36,115 bases of DNA from Cyclobacteriaceae bacterium (GCA_029882685.1 JAOUKH010000010.1:1-36115), one strand, 5' to 3'; shown: positions 16,541 through 25,555, numbered from the stretch's first letter. The notes: generated by a model not told the origin, from the sequence alone. Numbers and translations: made by a program.

Positions 16541-19500
16541 ATGCAATTTATCAAAAATCGCTTTGTTAAAATAACGCTTTGGCTAATTGCGAGCATTCTT
16601 ATTCTTTTTATTTCAGTAGCTTCGGCTCTACAAACTCCCTATGTGCAAACCAAAGTGGTACAATATTTATCAAATATTTTATCAGCTAAAACAGGGTTTA
16701 ACATTAAGATTGATCGGGTTTCAATTGACTGGTTCGATCAGGTAACAGTAAATAATCTGAAAATAATTGATCCCGAAAATAACACTATGGGAGCAATTCA
16801 AAAAACTACTATTGATTACAATATTTCCTCATTAATTAGTAACAATGAAATAGTTATCGATCATGTATATATCAACCAAGTTGATATGTTACTTACTAAG
16901 ATTTCCTTACCTGACTCATCATCATCTGTGAATATCACTTTATTTTCTCAAAAAATAAAAGAACTTCTTAATAGTAATGAAAATAAAAAAGCAGTAATTA
17001 TTGAGAATATCGATTTACTAAACTCCTCATTTTCATATATTAACAATGAAAAAGATAGTATTCGCAAAGGGCTGGATTATTATCATTTCACCATTAATGA
17101 TATGAATGGTCAATTATCTAACTTCAAAATAATTCATGACACTGTTCAATTTTCTCTTCACAATTTAAATGGTATTGAGCAAAAAACTCAACTTAAAATT
17201 AATGATATAAGGACTGACTTTTTATTTAATAAAAATCAAGTTGAATTGGCACAGCTTAATGCACAAATTGGCAATACTCAAATCAAAAATTACCTTTCTT
17301 TTAATTATAAAGAGATAAAAGATTTTTCTAATTTCAATGAAAATATCATCCTTAAAGCTAACTTAAAAAACAGTGTTCTTCATACTAAGGATATATCCAA
17401 ACTGTTTCCTTTTAAAAATAAAATCTACAAAAAATTAACTGTAAGTGGTGTATTAAAAGGGAAAGTAAGCAGCTTCAGTTTTACTAATTTTAATATTTCT
17501 TTCAATAATTCAAATACCATTCAAGGTAGACTTAACATGTATGGGTTGCCTCAACTTGATGAAACTTTTGTGGATTTAAGATTAAACAAATCTTATGTGG
17601 TAATAGAAGACATTAAAGAACTATTTCTCCCTAAAACTCAGAAATTATTAAATCAATTTGAACATGCTTCCTTTACCGGGAAATTTTTAGGATTCACTAA
17701 TGACTTTGTTGCAGCAGGAAACTTTAATACCAATTTAGGGCATATAAAGTCAGATATAAATCTGAAGTTTTTTGACGACACCTCTACAAAATATACAGGA
17801 AATTTAGAAATGATCGATTTTGACCTGGGGAAATTCTCTGGAAAAACCATATTTAATACTGTGAGTTTAAACAGTGAAATAGAAGGTAGTGGTCTCGCCT
17901 TTTCTACTGCTGACTTCGTACTTAACGGGGAAATCCAAAACATAGGAATAAATAATTATAACTATAGCAATATCAATACCAATGCACGATTTGCACACCA
18001 ATATTTTGAAGGTATACTTAAAATAGATGACCCAAACTTAAAAATGGAAGTAGATGGTAATATTGATTTAAGAAAAGGTGTTGAAGCCTATAATATTGAC
18101 TTAAATCTGGAACATGCACAACTTGATTCACTGAAATTTCTTAAACAAGATGTATTTGTTGTGGCAGACATAAATATTAATGCAAGTGGTTTGAATGTAG
18201 ACGAAATAAAAGGAAAAGTACAAATTAAAAATGCATTTATAGATTACAACAATACACCATTGTTTTTTGATAGCTTAAATATTGTAGCTGAAAATATTGA
18301 TGATGAAAGACGTTTTAAGCTAACCTCAGATCTGATTGATTGGGAGTTTGAAGGACGGTTTAGTTATTCAGTTCTTGCCAAAGAGTTAAAAAACCTTTAT
18401 AAAGAATATAAATTAAATATTAAAAATGATCATAATGAATTAATAGAGTACTACGCCAATAAGCCTACCTCTATTGACAATGAATCCAATATACTTTATA
18501 AACTACAACTAAAAGACATCAGCCCATTAATCCACCTATTCCCTGGTAATAATCATATATCGAAAAACATTAACCTTCAAGGTATCTATCAAAGTGGACA
18601 AACCACAATAACAGCTTTTTCTGCTGAAATTGATACCATTATTTTTGAAGGAAATCAATATATAAATAACACTATTGATATTTCTTCTTCTAAAATAGTT
18701 GACTCAGTAAATGTACTAGCCGCAATTTATTTATCCTCTGAAGAACAAATATTTTCAAATGCTATAAAAACAAAAAATTTATTTTTAGAAACCTATTGGG
18801 ATAAAAATCATGTTGCTTTCGAGACAAATATTGAGCAGCAAAATAACAAACTTAGCCTTTTAGGAAACATTGATTTTCTACAGGATACTACTATCATTCA
18901 TTTCGATTCATCCAATATGATTTTATTAGAAAACAAATGGGATTTTGATCAAGGAAATTCTATTGTGATTACTGGTGAAGAAATAGAATTCAATAAGCTC
19001 AATATTAATAGTGAAAATCGATTTATATCTATTTCAGGATCATTATCAAAAAACAAGAGCAAAGAAGCAATGCTCGAAATTAATGATTTCGATATGGAGT
19101 TTATCAACCCTGCTATAAAAAAAGAGTTGTCAGGGCAACTTAATGGCTTTGTGAGATTTCGAGATGTATTTGGTAACCCAATCGTTGAAAACGAACTTAG
19201 TATCGATGAATTTAAAATAGATAATCTTCTAGTTGGAGATATCTTTGGAAAAACAACTTGGCGCAACAATGATCAAAGCTTGAAAGTAAAAGCTTTTGTT
19301 AATAGAGAAGGCTTTCAATCTATCAATGTTAATGGCTATTATTACCCTAATACTTCTGTCAATCCTCTAGATTTAAGAGCAAATTTTGACAAAGCCAATG
19401 TTAATATTCTTGAATCATTTTTGAGCAAGCATTTTTCTAATATTGAAGGTAATGCAACAGGCGTTTTTACTATTAGAGGAAAACCACTATCACCTATAAT

Positions 19501-21082
19501 TGAGGGGAATGGCTATGTGGATAATGGAACAATTACTGTTGATTATCTTAATACCGACTATCGTTTTTCAGGCAATATTGGGTTTGATGAAAACAATATT
19601 ATATTCAATAAACTTGACATACTAGATGTGGCTAATAATACTGGTGTATTAACAGGCAAAATAAGTCATATGAATTTTAAAAATATGGTATTTGACCTTA
19701 AAGGAGATATTAATAATTTTCAAGTACTCAATACCTCGTCAAAAGACAATGACCTTTTCTACGGAACAGGTTATGCTACAGGAACAATCAATTTTGTAGG
19801 TCCTCTACTAAACTTAAGTATAAATGCATTAGCAACTACCGACAAAGGAACTCGCTTTTTTATACCTATAGGAGATAGTGAAAATATAAAACAAGAAGAT
19901 TTTATTTCATTCATTGACTTTAATGATACTACTTTAGTAAAACTCAATACAGAAAAAGAAGTAAGTGTTAGTGATGTTAATCTCAACTTTGACCTTGACA
20001 TTACTCAAGATGCTTATTGTGAAATTATTTTTGATATTAAATCTGGTGATATTATTAGAGGCAGAGGGGAAGGAAGGGTTAATATGCAAATTAATACACA
20101 AGGAGAATTTAATATGTTCGGAGATTACATCTTCAAACAAGGAGGGTATAATTTCACACTTTACAATATCATCAATAAAGAATTTGATATTAAGCCAGAT
20201 AGTAAAATATCATGGTATGGAGATCCATACCAAGGTATTTTAGACATTGAAGCAACGTATAAGCAACTTACCACACTTACACCTCTTGTTACAGATACCT
20301 CTTTTCATGAAATTGCTTCTATAAAGAGAAGTTACCCTGTAGAGTTAGGCTTATTTATTGATGGACCATTATTATCACCAGATATAAATTTTGATATAGA
20401 TGTTGTAGAGTACCCTTCACTAGCTGTACAAAATAATAATGGCAACACGCTTTACTTAGAAGATGTAGTATCCGACTTTAGTAATAGAATAAATACGGAT
20501 GAGCATGAACTTAATAGGCAAGTATTTAGCTTACTCGTACTAAAAAGGTTCTCTCCGCCTGAGTCATTCAATACAGCAGGAACTATTGGAAGTAGTGTGA
20601 GCGAATTTGTTTCCAATCAGTTAAGTTATTGGGTGTCACAAGTAGATGAGAATCTTGAAATAGATGTCGACTTAGGGAATTTAGATGAAGAAGCTTTTAA
20701 TACCTTTCAATTAAGGCTATCCTATACTCTGCTTGACGGGCGCTTACGAATTAGCCGTGAAGGAGGGTTTGGGAGTGGAAGTAGTAACGAAGAGTCTCAG
20801 CAAAATGACATAGCGGGAATTGTAGGGGATTGGACTGTAGAGTACATTCTGACAGAAGATGGGAAACTTAGGGCAAAGATGTACAACAGGACTAATTATA
20901 ATGCTTTAAACAACTCCCTAGGCACTAATACCTCTACAACAACAGGTGTTAGTATTCTTCATACCCAAAACTTCGATCAGATAAAAGACTTATGGAGAAG
21001 AGAACAAAAAAAGAAAAAAGAAAAAGAGGAGAATGAGATAAAAAATTCACAAGCTATAATTAAAAGCGATGAGGAGATATAA
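16541..21082 (+). CDS. TamB-like translocation and assembly module protein (AsmA-like/DUF490)
   Basis: A 1513-residue protein with one N-terminal membrane span (about 9-29) and then a very long repetitive beta-strand region typical of AsmA/TamB proteins. The C-terminal DUF490-type domain (about 1150-1460) includes QGGYNFTLYNIINKEFDI, a segment resembling DIEATYK, and VFSLLVLKRFSPPESF. A charged Lys/Glu tail ends it. TamB-type proteins form a periplasm-spanning hydrophobic groove and serve in phospholipid transport or outer-membrane protein assembly. No BamA/TamA-like gene is adjacent. It overlaps the following DUF2279 gene by 14 nt, implying co-expression. Confidence 0.88.
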   Translation: MQFIKNRFVKITLWLIASILILFISVASALQTPYVQTKVVQYLSNILSAKTGFNIKIDRVSIDWFDQVTVNNLKIIDPENNTMGAIQKTTIDYNISSLISNNEIVIDHVYINQVDMLLTKISLPDSSSSVNITLFSQKIKELLNSNENKKAVIIENIDLLNSSFSYINNEKDSIRKGLDYYHFTINDMNGQLSNFKIIHDTVQFSLHNLNGIEQKTQLKINDIRTDFLFNKNQVELAQLNAQIGNTQIKNYLSFNYKEIKDFSNFNENIILKANLKNSVLHTKDISKLFPFKNKIYKKLTVSGVLKGKVSSFSFTNFNISFNNSNTIQGRLNMYGLPQLDETFVDLRLNKSYVVIEDIKELFLPKTQKLLNQFEHASFTGKFLGFTNDFVAAGNFNTNLGHIKSDINLKFFDDTSTKYTGNLEMIDFDLGKFSGKTIFNTVSLNSEIEGSGLAFSTADFVLNGEIQNIGINNYNYSNINTNARFAHQYFEGILKIDDPNLKMEVDGNIDLRKGVEAYNIDLNLEHAQLDSLKFLKQDVFVVADININASGLNVDEIKGKVQIKNAFIDYNNTPLFFDSLNIVAENIDDERRFKLTSDLIDWEFEGRFSYSVLAKELKNLYKEYKLNIKNDHNELIEYYANKPTSIDNESNILYKLQLKDISPLIHLFPGNNHISKNINLQGIYQSGQTTITAFSAEIDTIIFEGNQYINNTIDISSSKIVDSVNVLAAIYLSSEEQIFSNAIKTKNLFLETYWDKNHVAFETNIEQQNNKLSLLGNIDFLQDTTIIHFDSSNMILLENKWDFDQGNSIVITGEEIEFNKLNINSENRFISISGSLSKNKSKEAMLEINDFDMEFINPAIKKELSGQLNGFVRFRDVFGNPIVENELSIDEFKIDNLLVGDIFGKTTWRNNDQSLKVKAFVNREGFQSINVNGYYYPNTSVNPLDLRANFDKANVNILESFLSKHFSNIEGNATGVFTIRGKPLSPIIEGNGYVDNGTITVDYLNTDYRFSGNIGFDENNIIFNKLDILDVANNTGVLTGKISHMNFKNMVFDLKGDINNFQVLNTSSKDNDLFYGTGYATGTINFVGPLLNLSINALATTDKGTRFFIPIGDSENIKQEDFISFIDFNDTTLVKLNTEKEVSVSDVNLNFDLDITQDAYCEIIFDIKSGDIIRGRGEGRVNMQINTQGEFNMFGDYIFKQGGYNFTLYNIINKEFDIKPDSKISWYGDPYQGILDIEATYKQLTTLTPLVTDTSFHEIASIKRSYPVELGLFIDGPLLSPDINFDIDVVEYPSLAVQNNNGNTLYLEDVVSDFSNRINTDEHELNRQVFSLLVLKRFSPPESFNTAGTIGSSVSEFVSNQLSYWVSQVDENLEIDVDLGNLDEEAFNTFQLRLSYTLLDGRLRISREGGFGSGSSNEESQQNDIAGIVGDWTVEYILTEDGKLRAKMYNRTNYNALNNSLGTNTSTTTGVSILHTQNFDQIKDLWRREQKKKKEKEENEIKNSQAIIKSDEEI

Positions 21083-21962
21083 GCATTATATTATCGTTTC
21101 ATTGTTATTGATTTATTCTCCTTACTGTCTTTCACAACAAGATTCTAGTGTTCTTGATAAAACTAAACTAAACAAGTTCATCATTAGCTCTACTGCTGCC
21201 TATGCTGTTAGTCTAATAGGTCTCAATGAACTATGGTATAAGAATTATCCTCGTGAAAAATTTCATTTTTTTAATGATAGTAAAGAGTGGAAACAGATGG
21301 ATAAAGTAGGACACGCCTATTCTGCCTACCATATTAGTAACACCGCCTATAAAGCCCTGACAAAAACAGGGTTATCTAATAAAAAATCATACTTATGGGG
21401 TAGTGCTGTAGGTTTATTATTTATGACTCCTATAGAGATCATGGATGGTTATTCTTCAGAATATGGGGCATCCACTTCCGATTTACTTTTTAATTTAAGT
21501 GGCTCTCTTCTTTTCGCTACACAAGGTTATATCTGGAACGAGCAGAGAATTTACCCTAAATTTTCATTTCAGAGGAGTCAATATGCTTCATTACGACCAA
21601 ATGTACTTGGAAGCAATTTAGTTGAAGAGATACTAAAAGACTATAATGGGCAAAACTACTGGCTATCAATAGATATTTATAAATTTTTAGATAGTAAAAC
21701 TAATTATCCCAAATGGCTCAATATTGCCATAGGATATGGCGCACATAACATGATTTATGCTAACGATAGCAGTAATGAAAATAATGGGTACTCACCATAC
21801 AGGCAATATTATTTTGGATTGGATATAGATTTAACTCACATTCCCACAAAATCAAAATTTATTAAAGGTCTGCTTTTCGTATTAAATATGGTACATCTAC
21901 CCACTCCAACACTAGAATTTACCAAAAAAGGAGCTGTAAAGTTTTACTCTTTTTACTTTTAA
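21069..21962 (+). CDS. DUF2279 family (YfiM-like) envelope protein
   Basis: A 297-residue protein with a signal peptide (residues 1-22, ending in CLSQ). It contains DUF2279 features: NELWYKNYPREKFHFFND, then MDKVGHAYSAYHIS with a conserved DKxGH motif, an internal membrane-like stretch around SYLWGSAVGLLFMTPIEIMDG, and YGASTSDLLFNLSGSLLF. The C-terminal half looks like outer-membrane beta strands (IAIGYGAHNMIY, QYYFGLDIDLTHI). Function is unknown. The 14-nt overlap with the tamB-like gene suggests a shared envelope role. Confidence 0.8.
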   Translation: MRRYKHYIIVSLLLIYSPYCLSQQDSSVLDKTKLNKFIISSTAAYAVSLIGLNELWYKNYPREKFHFFNDSKEWKQMDKVGHAYSAYHISNTAYKALTKTGLSNKKSYLWGSAVGLLFMTPIEIMDGYSSEYGASTSDLLFNLSGSLLFATQGYIWNEQRIYPKFSFQRSQYASLRPNVLGSNLVEEILKDYNGQNYWLSIDIYKFLDSKTNYPKWLNIAIGYGAHNMIYANDSSNENNGYSPYRQYYFGLDIDLTHIPTKSKFIKGLLFVLNMVHLPTPTLEFTKKGAVKFYSFYF

Positions 21963-22037
21963 TTAATAGTCCTTAGCTAAAACTGTTTCTATTTTAATTT
22001 TAATTTTCTAAATTGTTGAACGTAAAATTATAACATT

Positions 22038-22436
22038 ATGAACCTCAACACTTTTATGAAAAATTACGCTCAGGAAATTGACGGTCAATATTCTGAGTAT
22101 AACGATACAGTTAGCATTATAATTGTTCCTCTATTTGAAGATCGTTTCCAAACTGTATTTGGGGAAGTAACAAAGTACGATCGTTACGATAAAGAGGTTA
22201 TAGAATTTAGTTCTAAAGTATGCGAATACGAAGAAGGTATAGATTTGAAATCTTTAATGGAAGAAAACCATAATTTTTGCTATGGCAAATTCTCCATCCT
22301 AAATGGTTACATTCAAGTTAAAGTTACTTTTTTTAAGGATAACGTAAAAGAATCTACATTCAAACAGGCTATTCAAGAAATCGCTAATTTGGCTGATGAA
22401 TATGAATTTAAGCTTACAGGTGCAGATGTACACTAA
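22038..22436 (+). CDS. Small YbjN / type III chaperone-like fold protein
   Basis: A 132-residue cytosolic protein without signal peptide, with an alternating alpha/beta pattern (MNLNTFMKNYAQEIDG, then strands around VSIIIVPLFEDRFQTVFGEV and YGKFSILNGYIQVKVTFF, then a C-terminal helix FKQAIQEIANLADEYEFKL). The pattern resembles the YbjN/T3SC-like fold, but I cannot name a family firmly. It stands alone, 75 bp after the DUF2279 gene and with its own terminator. Confidence 0.6.
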   Translation: MNLNTFMKNYAQEIDGQYSEYNDTVSIIIVPLFEDRFQTVFGEVTKYDRYDKEVIEFSSKVCEYEEGIDLKSLMEENHNFCYGKFSILNGYIQVKVTFFKDNVKESTFKQAIQEIANLADEYEFKLTGADVH

Positions 22437-22452
22437 TCCTTTATTAAAATAT

Positions 22453-22478
22453 AAAGAAGCCAATTGGCTTCTTTAATT
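22453..22478 (+). terminator. Intrinsic terminator after the small YbjN-like gene
   Basis: The perfect 9-bp stem aaagaagcc/ggcttcttt (22453-22461 and 22466-22474) with an AATT loop begins 17 nt after the stop codon and is followed by an AT-rich stretch. The symmetrical A/T flanks mean it could also stop transcripts from the convergent lipoprotein gene. Confidence 0.75.
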
Positions 22479-22539
22479 ATGATATTCAATTGCTTTTGTA
22501 AGCAAACCTTTTTTCATAGTTGGGGATATATGGTATTAC

Positions 22540-23214
22540 TTACCAATTAATATGGTAATCTACCAATTCGTAAATACTTCCATCAAAATAAGTTCTACAG
22601 ATAACTCCTACATCTCGTGCATAGGTTTCAGAACTTATATAATAATTGGGTGACTCACAGCCTCCTTGGTCAGGAAATTTGGTAGTTATTGTATCGAAAT
22701 ACAATTGCTTCCTCATAAATGTAGTATCTTGCTTGTCGGCTATATGTACGCCACATTCATTCACCCCTACAATTCCTCCTATTTCATTTGGGTGAAACAA
22801 TACATCTAAACCAAAAATTCCTTTCTTTTCAATGATGAGCTCATAAAAAAAAAATGGGTTACTGACATCAACAACTGGGGAAAGATACATTAAGTATTTA
22901 AGTGTATCCTTAATATTTCCATTTGACTTCACATAATCAAACTTATAAAATTCAGATTCTGTTTTCTCTCGATAATTCTGATTTATTGTCATCGTTCTGT
23001 TCATCACATAAATACTGTCCTTTTGATTTGGATCGCTTACATTCTCATACACCCACCAACTGCCTTCTGGGAAATCGGTATAGGTTTTAAAGTCTTCAGA
23101 TAATGGAATAAAGGATGTTGAATCTTCACAGCCTCCACATTGTAGAAATGTACTCACTATGATCAGCAGTAACGGGAAGTTGACGGTTAATGTTTTTTTT
23201 ATTCTGTAGTTCAT
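22540..23214 (-). CDS. Probable lipoprotein of unknown function
   Basis: A 224-residue protein with a basic N-terminus, a hydrophobic stretch (about 13-25) and Cys26 and Cys29 in FLQCGGCED, a relaxed lipoprotein signal. The rest is a beta-rich extracytoplasmic domain (FPEGSWWVYENVSDPNQKD) with several further Cys residues (CGVHI, GGCESP, VICRT) that could pair. No known family is evident. It stands alone, convergent with the small YbjN-like gene; the other side is the long gap upstream of rnpB. Confidence 0.65.
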   Translation of the reverse strand: MNYRIKKTLTVNFPLLLIIVSTFLQCGGCEDSTSFIPLSEDFKTYTDFPEGSWWVYENVSDPNQKDSIYVMNRTMTINQNYREKTESEFYKFDYVKSNGNIKDTLKYLMYLSPVVDVSNPFFFYELIIEKKGIFGLDVLFHPNEIGGIVGVNECGVHIADKQDTTFMRKQLYFDTITTKFPDQGGCESPNYYISSETYARDVGVICRTYFDGSIYELVDYHINW

Positions 23215-23595
23215 TGTTTTATAGTCAATAGTTGTTTGTTAATAATCGGTATCAATAGCTTAGAGTTTATGCAAACTTCTTTCATCGATATAAAAAATAA
23301 CACAACGTATTAAGAAAAGAACAACGCCATTGTAATAAGAATAATGAAGTGTTATTTCATGTCAATAGATTAATCTATTCAAATATTTATTAGCATAAAT
23401 ACAATGTCAAAAACCTAAACCTAAACAAAAATAATATTTCAAAAAGAACTAAATATCTTGATAAGGTACGCACTACATATAAAGAAACGATATAATTATT
23501 TCCATAACTAAATGACTGCATAAACTGTTGAAATAAGATAAGAAAACTATAATGTACTCATAATCAGCTGAAATATTACATAACTATCTGTATGC
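23215..23595. other. Gene-free AT-rich gap upstream of rnpB
   Basis: About 380 bp between the lipoprotein start and the rnpB promoter. I see no open frame with a credible start, no strong hairpin and no repeat shared with the rest of the window. It presumably holds the promoter of the minus-strand lipoprotein gene, but no clear TAnnTTTG box is visible there. Confidence 0.5.
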
Positions 23596-23626
23596 TTAGC
23601 ACTCTCAAAGTAATGTACTACCTTTG
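23596..23626 (+). promoter_or_regulatory. rnpB promoter
   Basis: TACCTTTG (23619-23626) is an exact TAnnTTTG -7 box, ending four bases before the first base of the RNase P RNA P1 helix. TTAG (23596-23599) lies exactly 19 bp upstream, one mismatch from the TTTG -33 element. The position fits transcription starting at the 5' end of the RNA. Confidence 0.75.
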
Positions 23627-23629
23627 TTG

Positions 23630-24028
23630 TGCAAGCCGTCTTATCGCCCCGATAACAATCGGGGAGGAAAGTCCGGGCAACATAGAGTACCGCACTTCCT
23701 AACAGGAAGGCTTCGATCCTGATCCCGATCCCGATAGTTATCGGGATCGGGGTCGGAATCGGAGACAGATAGTGCCACAGAAAACAAACTACCCCTCCCG
23801 ATGTATCGGGAGGGGAAAAGGTGAAAAGGTGAGGTAAGAGCTCACCGCCCCAATGGTAACTGCGGGGGCATGGTAAACCTTGCGGGTTGAAAGACCAAAT
23901 ATGTAGTGAGGGGCTTCTCGTTCCACTTGAGCTACGGGTAGGTCGCTTGATCCCGATAGCGATGTCGGGACTAGATAAATGATAAGACCCCGACTAGTCG
24001 GGGACAGAACCCGGCTTATAGGCTTGCA
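23630..24028 (+). ncRNA. rnpB: RNase P RNA, bacterial type A
   Basis: The catalytic RNA that trims tRNA 5' leaders, about 399 nt. The P1 helix pairs tgcaagcc (23630-23637) with ggcttgca (24021-24028). The universally conserved core is present: GAGGAAAGTCCGGGC near 23665, ACAGATAGTGCCACAGAAA near 23765, GGTAAACC near 23873, and ACAGAACCCGGCTTAT near 24004. A T-rich tract follows the 3' end. Several peripheral helices are made of CCCGAT/ATCGGG palindromes: 23647-23664 (P3 position), a long stem at 23715-23762 (P12 position), 23792-23815, 23951-23970 and 23988-24003. Start and end are placed from P1 pairing and may be off by a few bases. Confidence 0.93.
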
Positions 24029-24043
24029 TTTTTTATTTTTTTG

Positions 24044-24089
24044 AAGGCTAACAGGGATTTTTTAATAGTTAACAAACCCTATCAGCCTT
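24044..24089. terminator. Hairpin downstream of rnpB
   Basis: An imperfect stem aaggctaacaggg (24044-24056) / ccctatcagcctt (24077-24089) lies between the rnpB 3' T-tract and the response-regulator start. It may stop read-through from rnpB or structure the leader of the regulator mRNA. No strong T-run follows on the plus strand, so the terminator role is tentative. Confidence 0.35.
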
Positions 24090-24113
24090 AACCTAGCATT
24101 TTAATTCAAAAAC

Positions 24114-25274
24114 ATGGCGCATTTATTAATTATTGATGACGAGCAAAGCATAAGAAACACATTGCGTGAAATATTGGAGTATGAAAAATACAATGTTGAT
24201 GAAGCCAAAAATGGCGAAGAAGGTCTCCAGCTTATCAAAAAAAATAATTATGATGTAATTCTATGTGATGTAAAAATGCCTAAAATGGATGGGATAGAAG
24301 TGCTAGAGAAAGCACAAGAGCATGGCATTGAAGGTCAATTCATCATGATATCAGCACATGGTAATATTGAGACTGCTGTAACTGCCACAAAAAAAGGCGC
24401 GTTTGATTTTATATCTAAACCGCCAGATTTAAATCGCATGCTTATCACAATCCGCAATGCGATGGATAAGTCAAATTTAGTAACAGAAACTAAAGTACTA
24501 AAGAAGAAAATAATTAGAGCATACGATATTGTTGGAGAATCAGAAAGGATAAAAGATGTTAAATCTATGATTGAAAAAGTTGCTCCTACAGATGCTAGAG
24601 TTTTAATTACAGGTTCTAATGGAACAGGGAAGGAATTAGTAGCAAGGTGGCTTCATGAAAAGAGTAATAGGGCAAATTTCCCAATGATTGAGGTGAATTG
24701 CGCTGCAATACCTTCTGAATTAATAGAGAGTGAATTATTTGGACACGAAAAAGGATCTTTTACATCAGCTGTAAAACAACGAGTAGGAAAATTTGAACAA
24801 GCCAATGGAGGCACATTATTTTTAGATGAAATAGGCGACATGAGTCTTTCGGCACAGGCTAAAGTTTTACGTGCCTTGCAAGAAAATAAAATTACTCGAG
24901 TTGGAGGTGAAAAAGAAATTAAAGTTAATGTAAGGGTAGTGGCAGCTACAAATAAAGATTTGAAAAAATCTATTTCAGAAAATAAATTTAGAGAAGATTT
25001 ATATCACCGCTTAGGCGTAATACTGATAAAGGTGCCTGACTTAAAAGACAGAAAAGATGATATCCCAATACTTGTAGATCGTTTTTTGGAAGATATCGCT
25101 AACGAATATGGTGCTAAGAAAAAGTCAATAAATTCTAAGGCTATCAAAATGCTTCAGAAGTCCGAATGGACTGGAAACATTCGTGAGCTAAGGAATGTTA
25201 TTGAACGACTTGTGATTATGTGCGGTGACGAAGTTATGGAAGAAGACATAACCAAATACACTGAAATAGAATAG
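24114..25274 (+). CDS. Sigma-54-type response regulator lacking a DNA-binding domain
   Basis: A 386-residue NtrC-type protein. The receiver domain (1-120) has the acidic pair D8-D9, phospho-acceptor D52 and K102. The AAA+ domain (about 138-370) has Walker A GSNGTGK (167-173), Walker B LFLDEIGD (D238-E239), and the sigma-54 contact loop present as GSFTSA (214-219) rather than GAFTGA. The protein ends right after the AAA+ lid (NIRELRNVIERLVIMCGD), so the usual Fis-type helix-turn-helix is absent. Such proteins may activate sigma-54 promoters from solution, or their targets may be set by another partner. No cognate histidine kinase is adjacent. Confidence 0.9.
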   Translation: MAHLLIIDDEQSIRNTLREILEYEKYNVDEAKNGEEGLQLIKKNNYDVILCDVKMPKMDGIEVLEKAQEHGIEGQFIMISAHGNIETAVTATKKGAFDFISKPPDLNRMLITIRNAMDKSNLVTETKVLKKKIIRAYDIVGESERIKDVKSMIEKVAPTDARVLITGSNGTGKELVARWLHEKSNRANFPMIEVNCAAIPSELIESELFGHEKGSFTSAVKQRVGKFEQANGGTLFLDEIGDMSLSAQAKVLRALQENKITRVGGEKEIKVNVRVVAATNKDLKKSISENKFREDLYHRLGVILIKVPDLKDRKDDIPILVDRFLEDIANEYGAKKKSINSKAIKMLQKSEWTGNIRELRNVIERLVIMCGDEVMEEDITKYTEIE

Positions 25275-25288
25275 TATAATAGCTTATA

Positions 25289-25426
25289 TTATATTTTACT
25301 CTTTTCCATTTTGTCAACTACCTCACTCGTCTTTGTGTCCTTTTTTGCGTATGTTGGGCAGGTATATTGAGTACAAGCTGATAGTGCAAAAGTGAATAAA
25401 GCGAATATAATAAGTCTCGTTTTCAT
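25289..25426 (-). CDS. Very small lipoprotein (45 aa)
   Basis: An open frame from ATG at 25426 to TAA at 25289. The N-terminus MKTRLIIFALFTFALSAC is a classic lipoprotein signal with lipobox L-S-A-C and lipidated Cys18. The mature part is only 28 residues (TQYTCPTYAKKDTKTSEV...), with one further Cys in a CPTYAK motif and a charged tail. Short lipoproteins with a similar Cys-Pro-Thr-Tyr motif are, as far as I recall, found in other Bacteroidota; function is unknown. It has its own consensus promoter, sits beyond the tsf terminator and is convergent with the response regulator gene. The short length explains why automated annotation may miss it. Confidence 0.75.
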   Translation of the reverse strand: MKTRLIIFALFTFALSACTQYTCPTYAKKDTKTSEVVDKMEKSKI

Positions 25427-25459
25427 GTAATTATTTTTTAATAAACTATAGAACGTTAA

Positions 25460-25490
25460 CAAATGTATTAAATTATAGCATCAACTCAAA
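25460..25490 (-). promoter_or_regulatory. Consensus promoter of the 45-aa lipoprotein gene
   Basis: Read on the minus strand: TTTG (25490-25487), a 19-bp spacer, then TACATTTG (25467-25460), an exact fit to TTTG-N19-TAnnTTTG. The -33 box is itself the end of another TACATTTG (25494-25487). The expected 5' leader is about 30 nt. Confidence 0.7.
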
Positions 25491-25500
25491 TGTATTACAT

Positions 25501-25545
25501 AAAAAATACCCATAGAAAGGTAGTTATCCACGGGTATTTTTTTTA
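25501..25545 (-). terminator. Intrinsic terminator after tsf
   Basis: The 11-bp arms aaaaaataccc (25501-25511) and gggtatttttt (25532-25542) flank a loop of about 20 nt. On the minus strand the second arm ends in a T-run. The stem begins 11 bp beyond the tsf stop codon and closes the ribosomal cluster. Confidence 0.75.
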
Positions 25546-25555
25546 ATAATTACTC

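Noticed and set aside
25487-25494. A second TACATTTG box upstream of the 45-aa lipoprotein as a separate promoter
   Set aside because: It overlaps the -33 element of the better-placed promoter and has no clear -33 box of its own before the tsf terminator.
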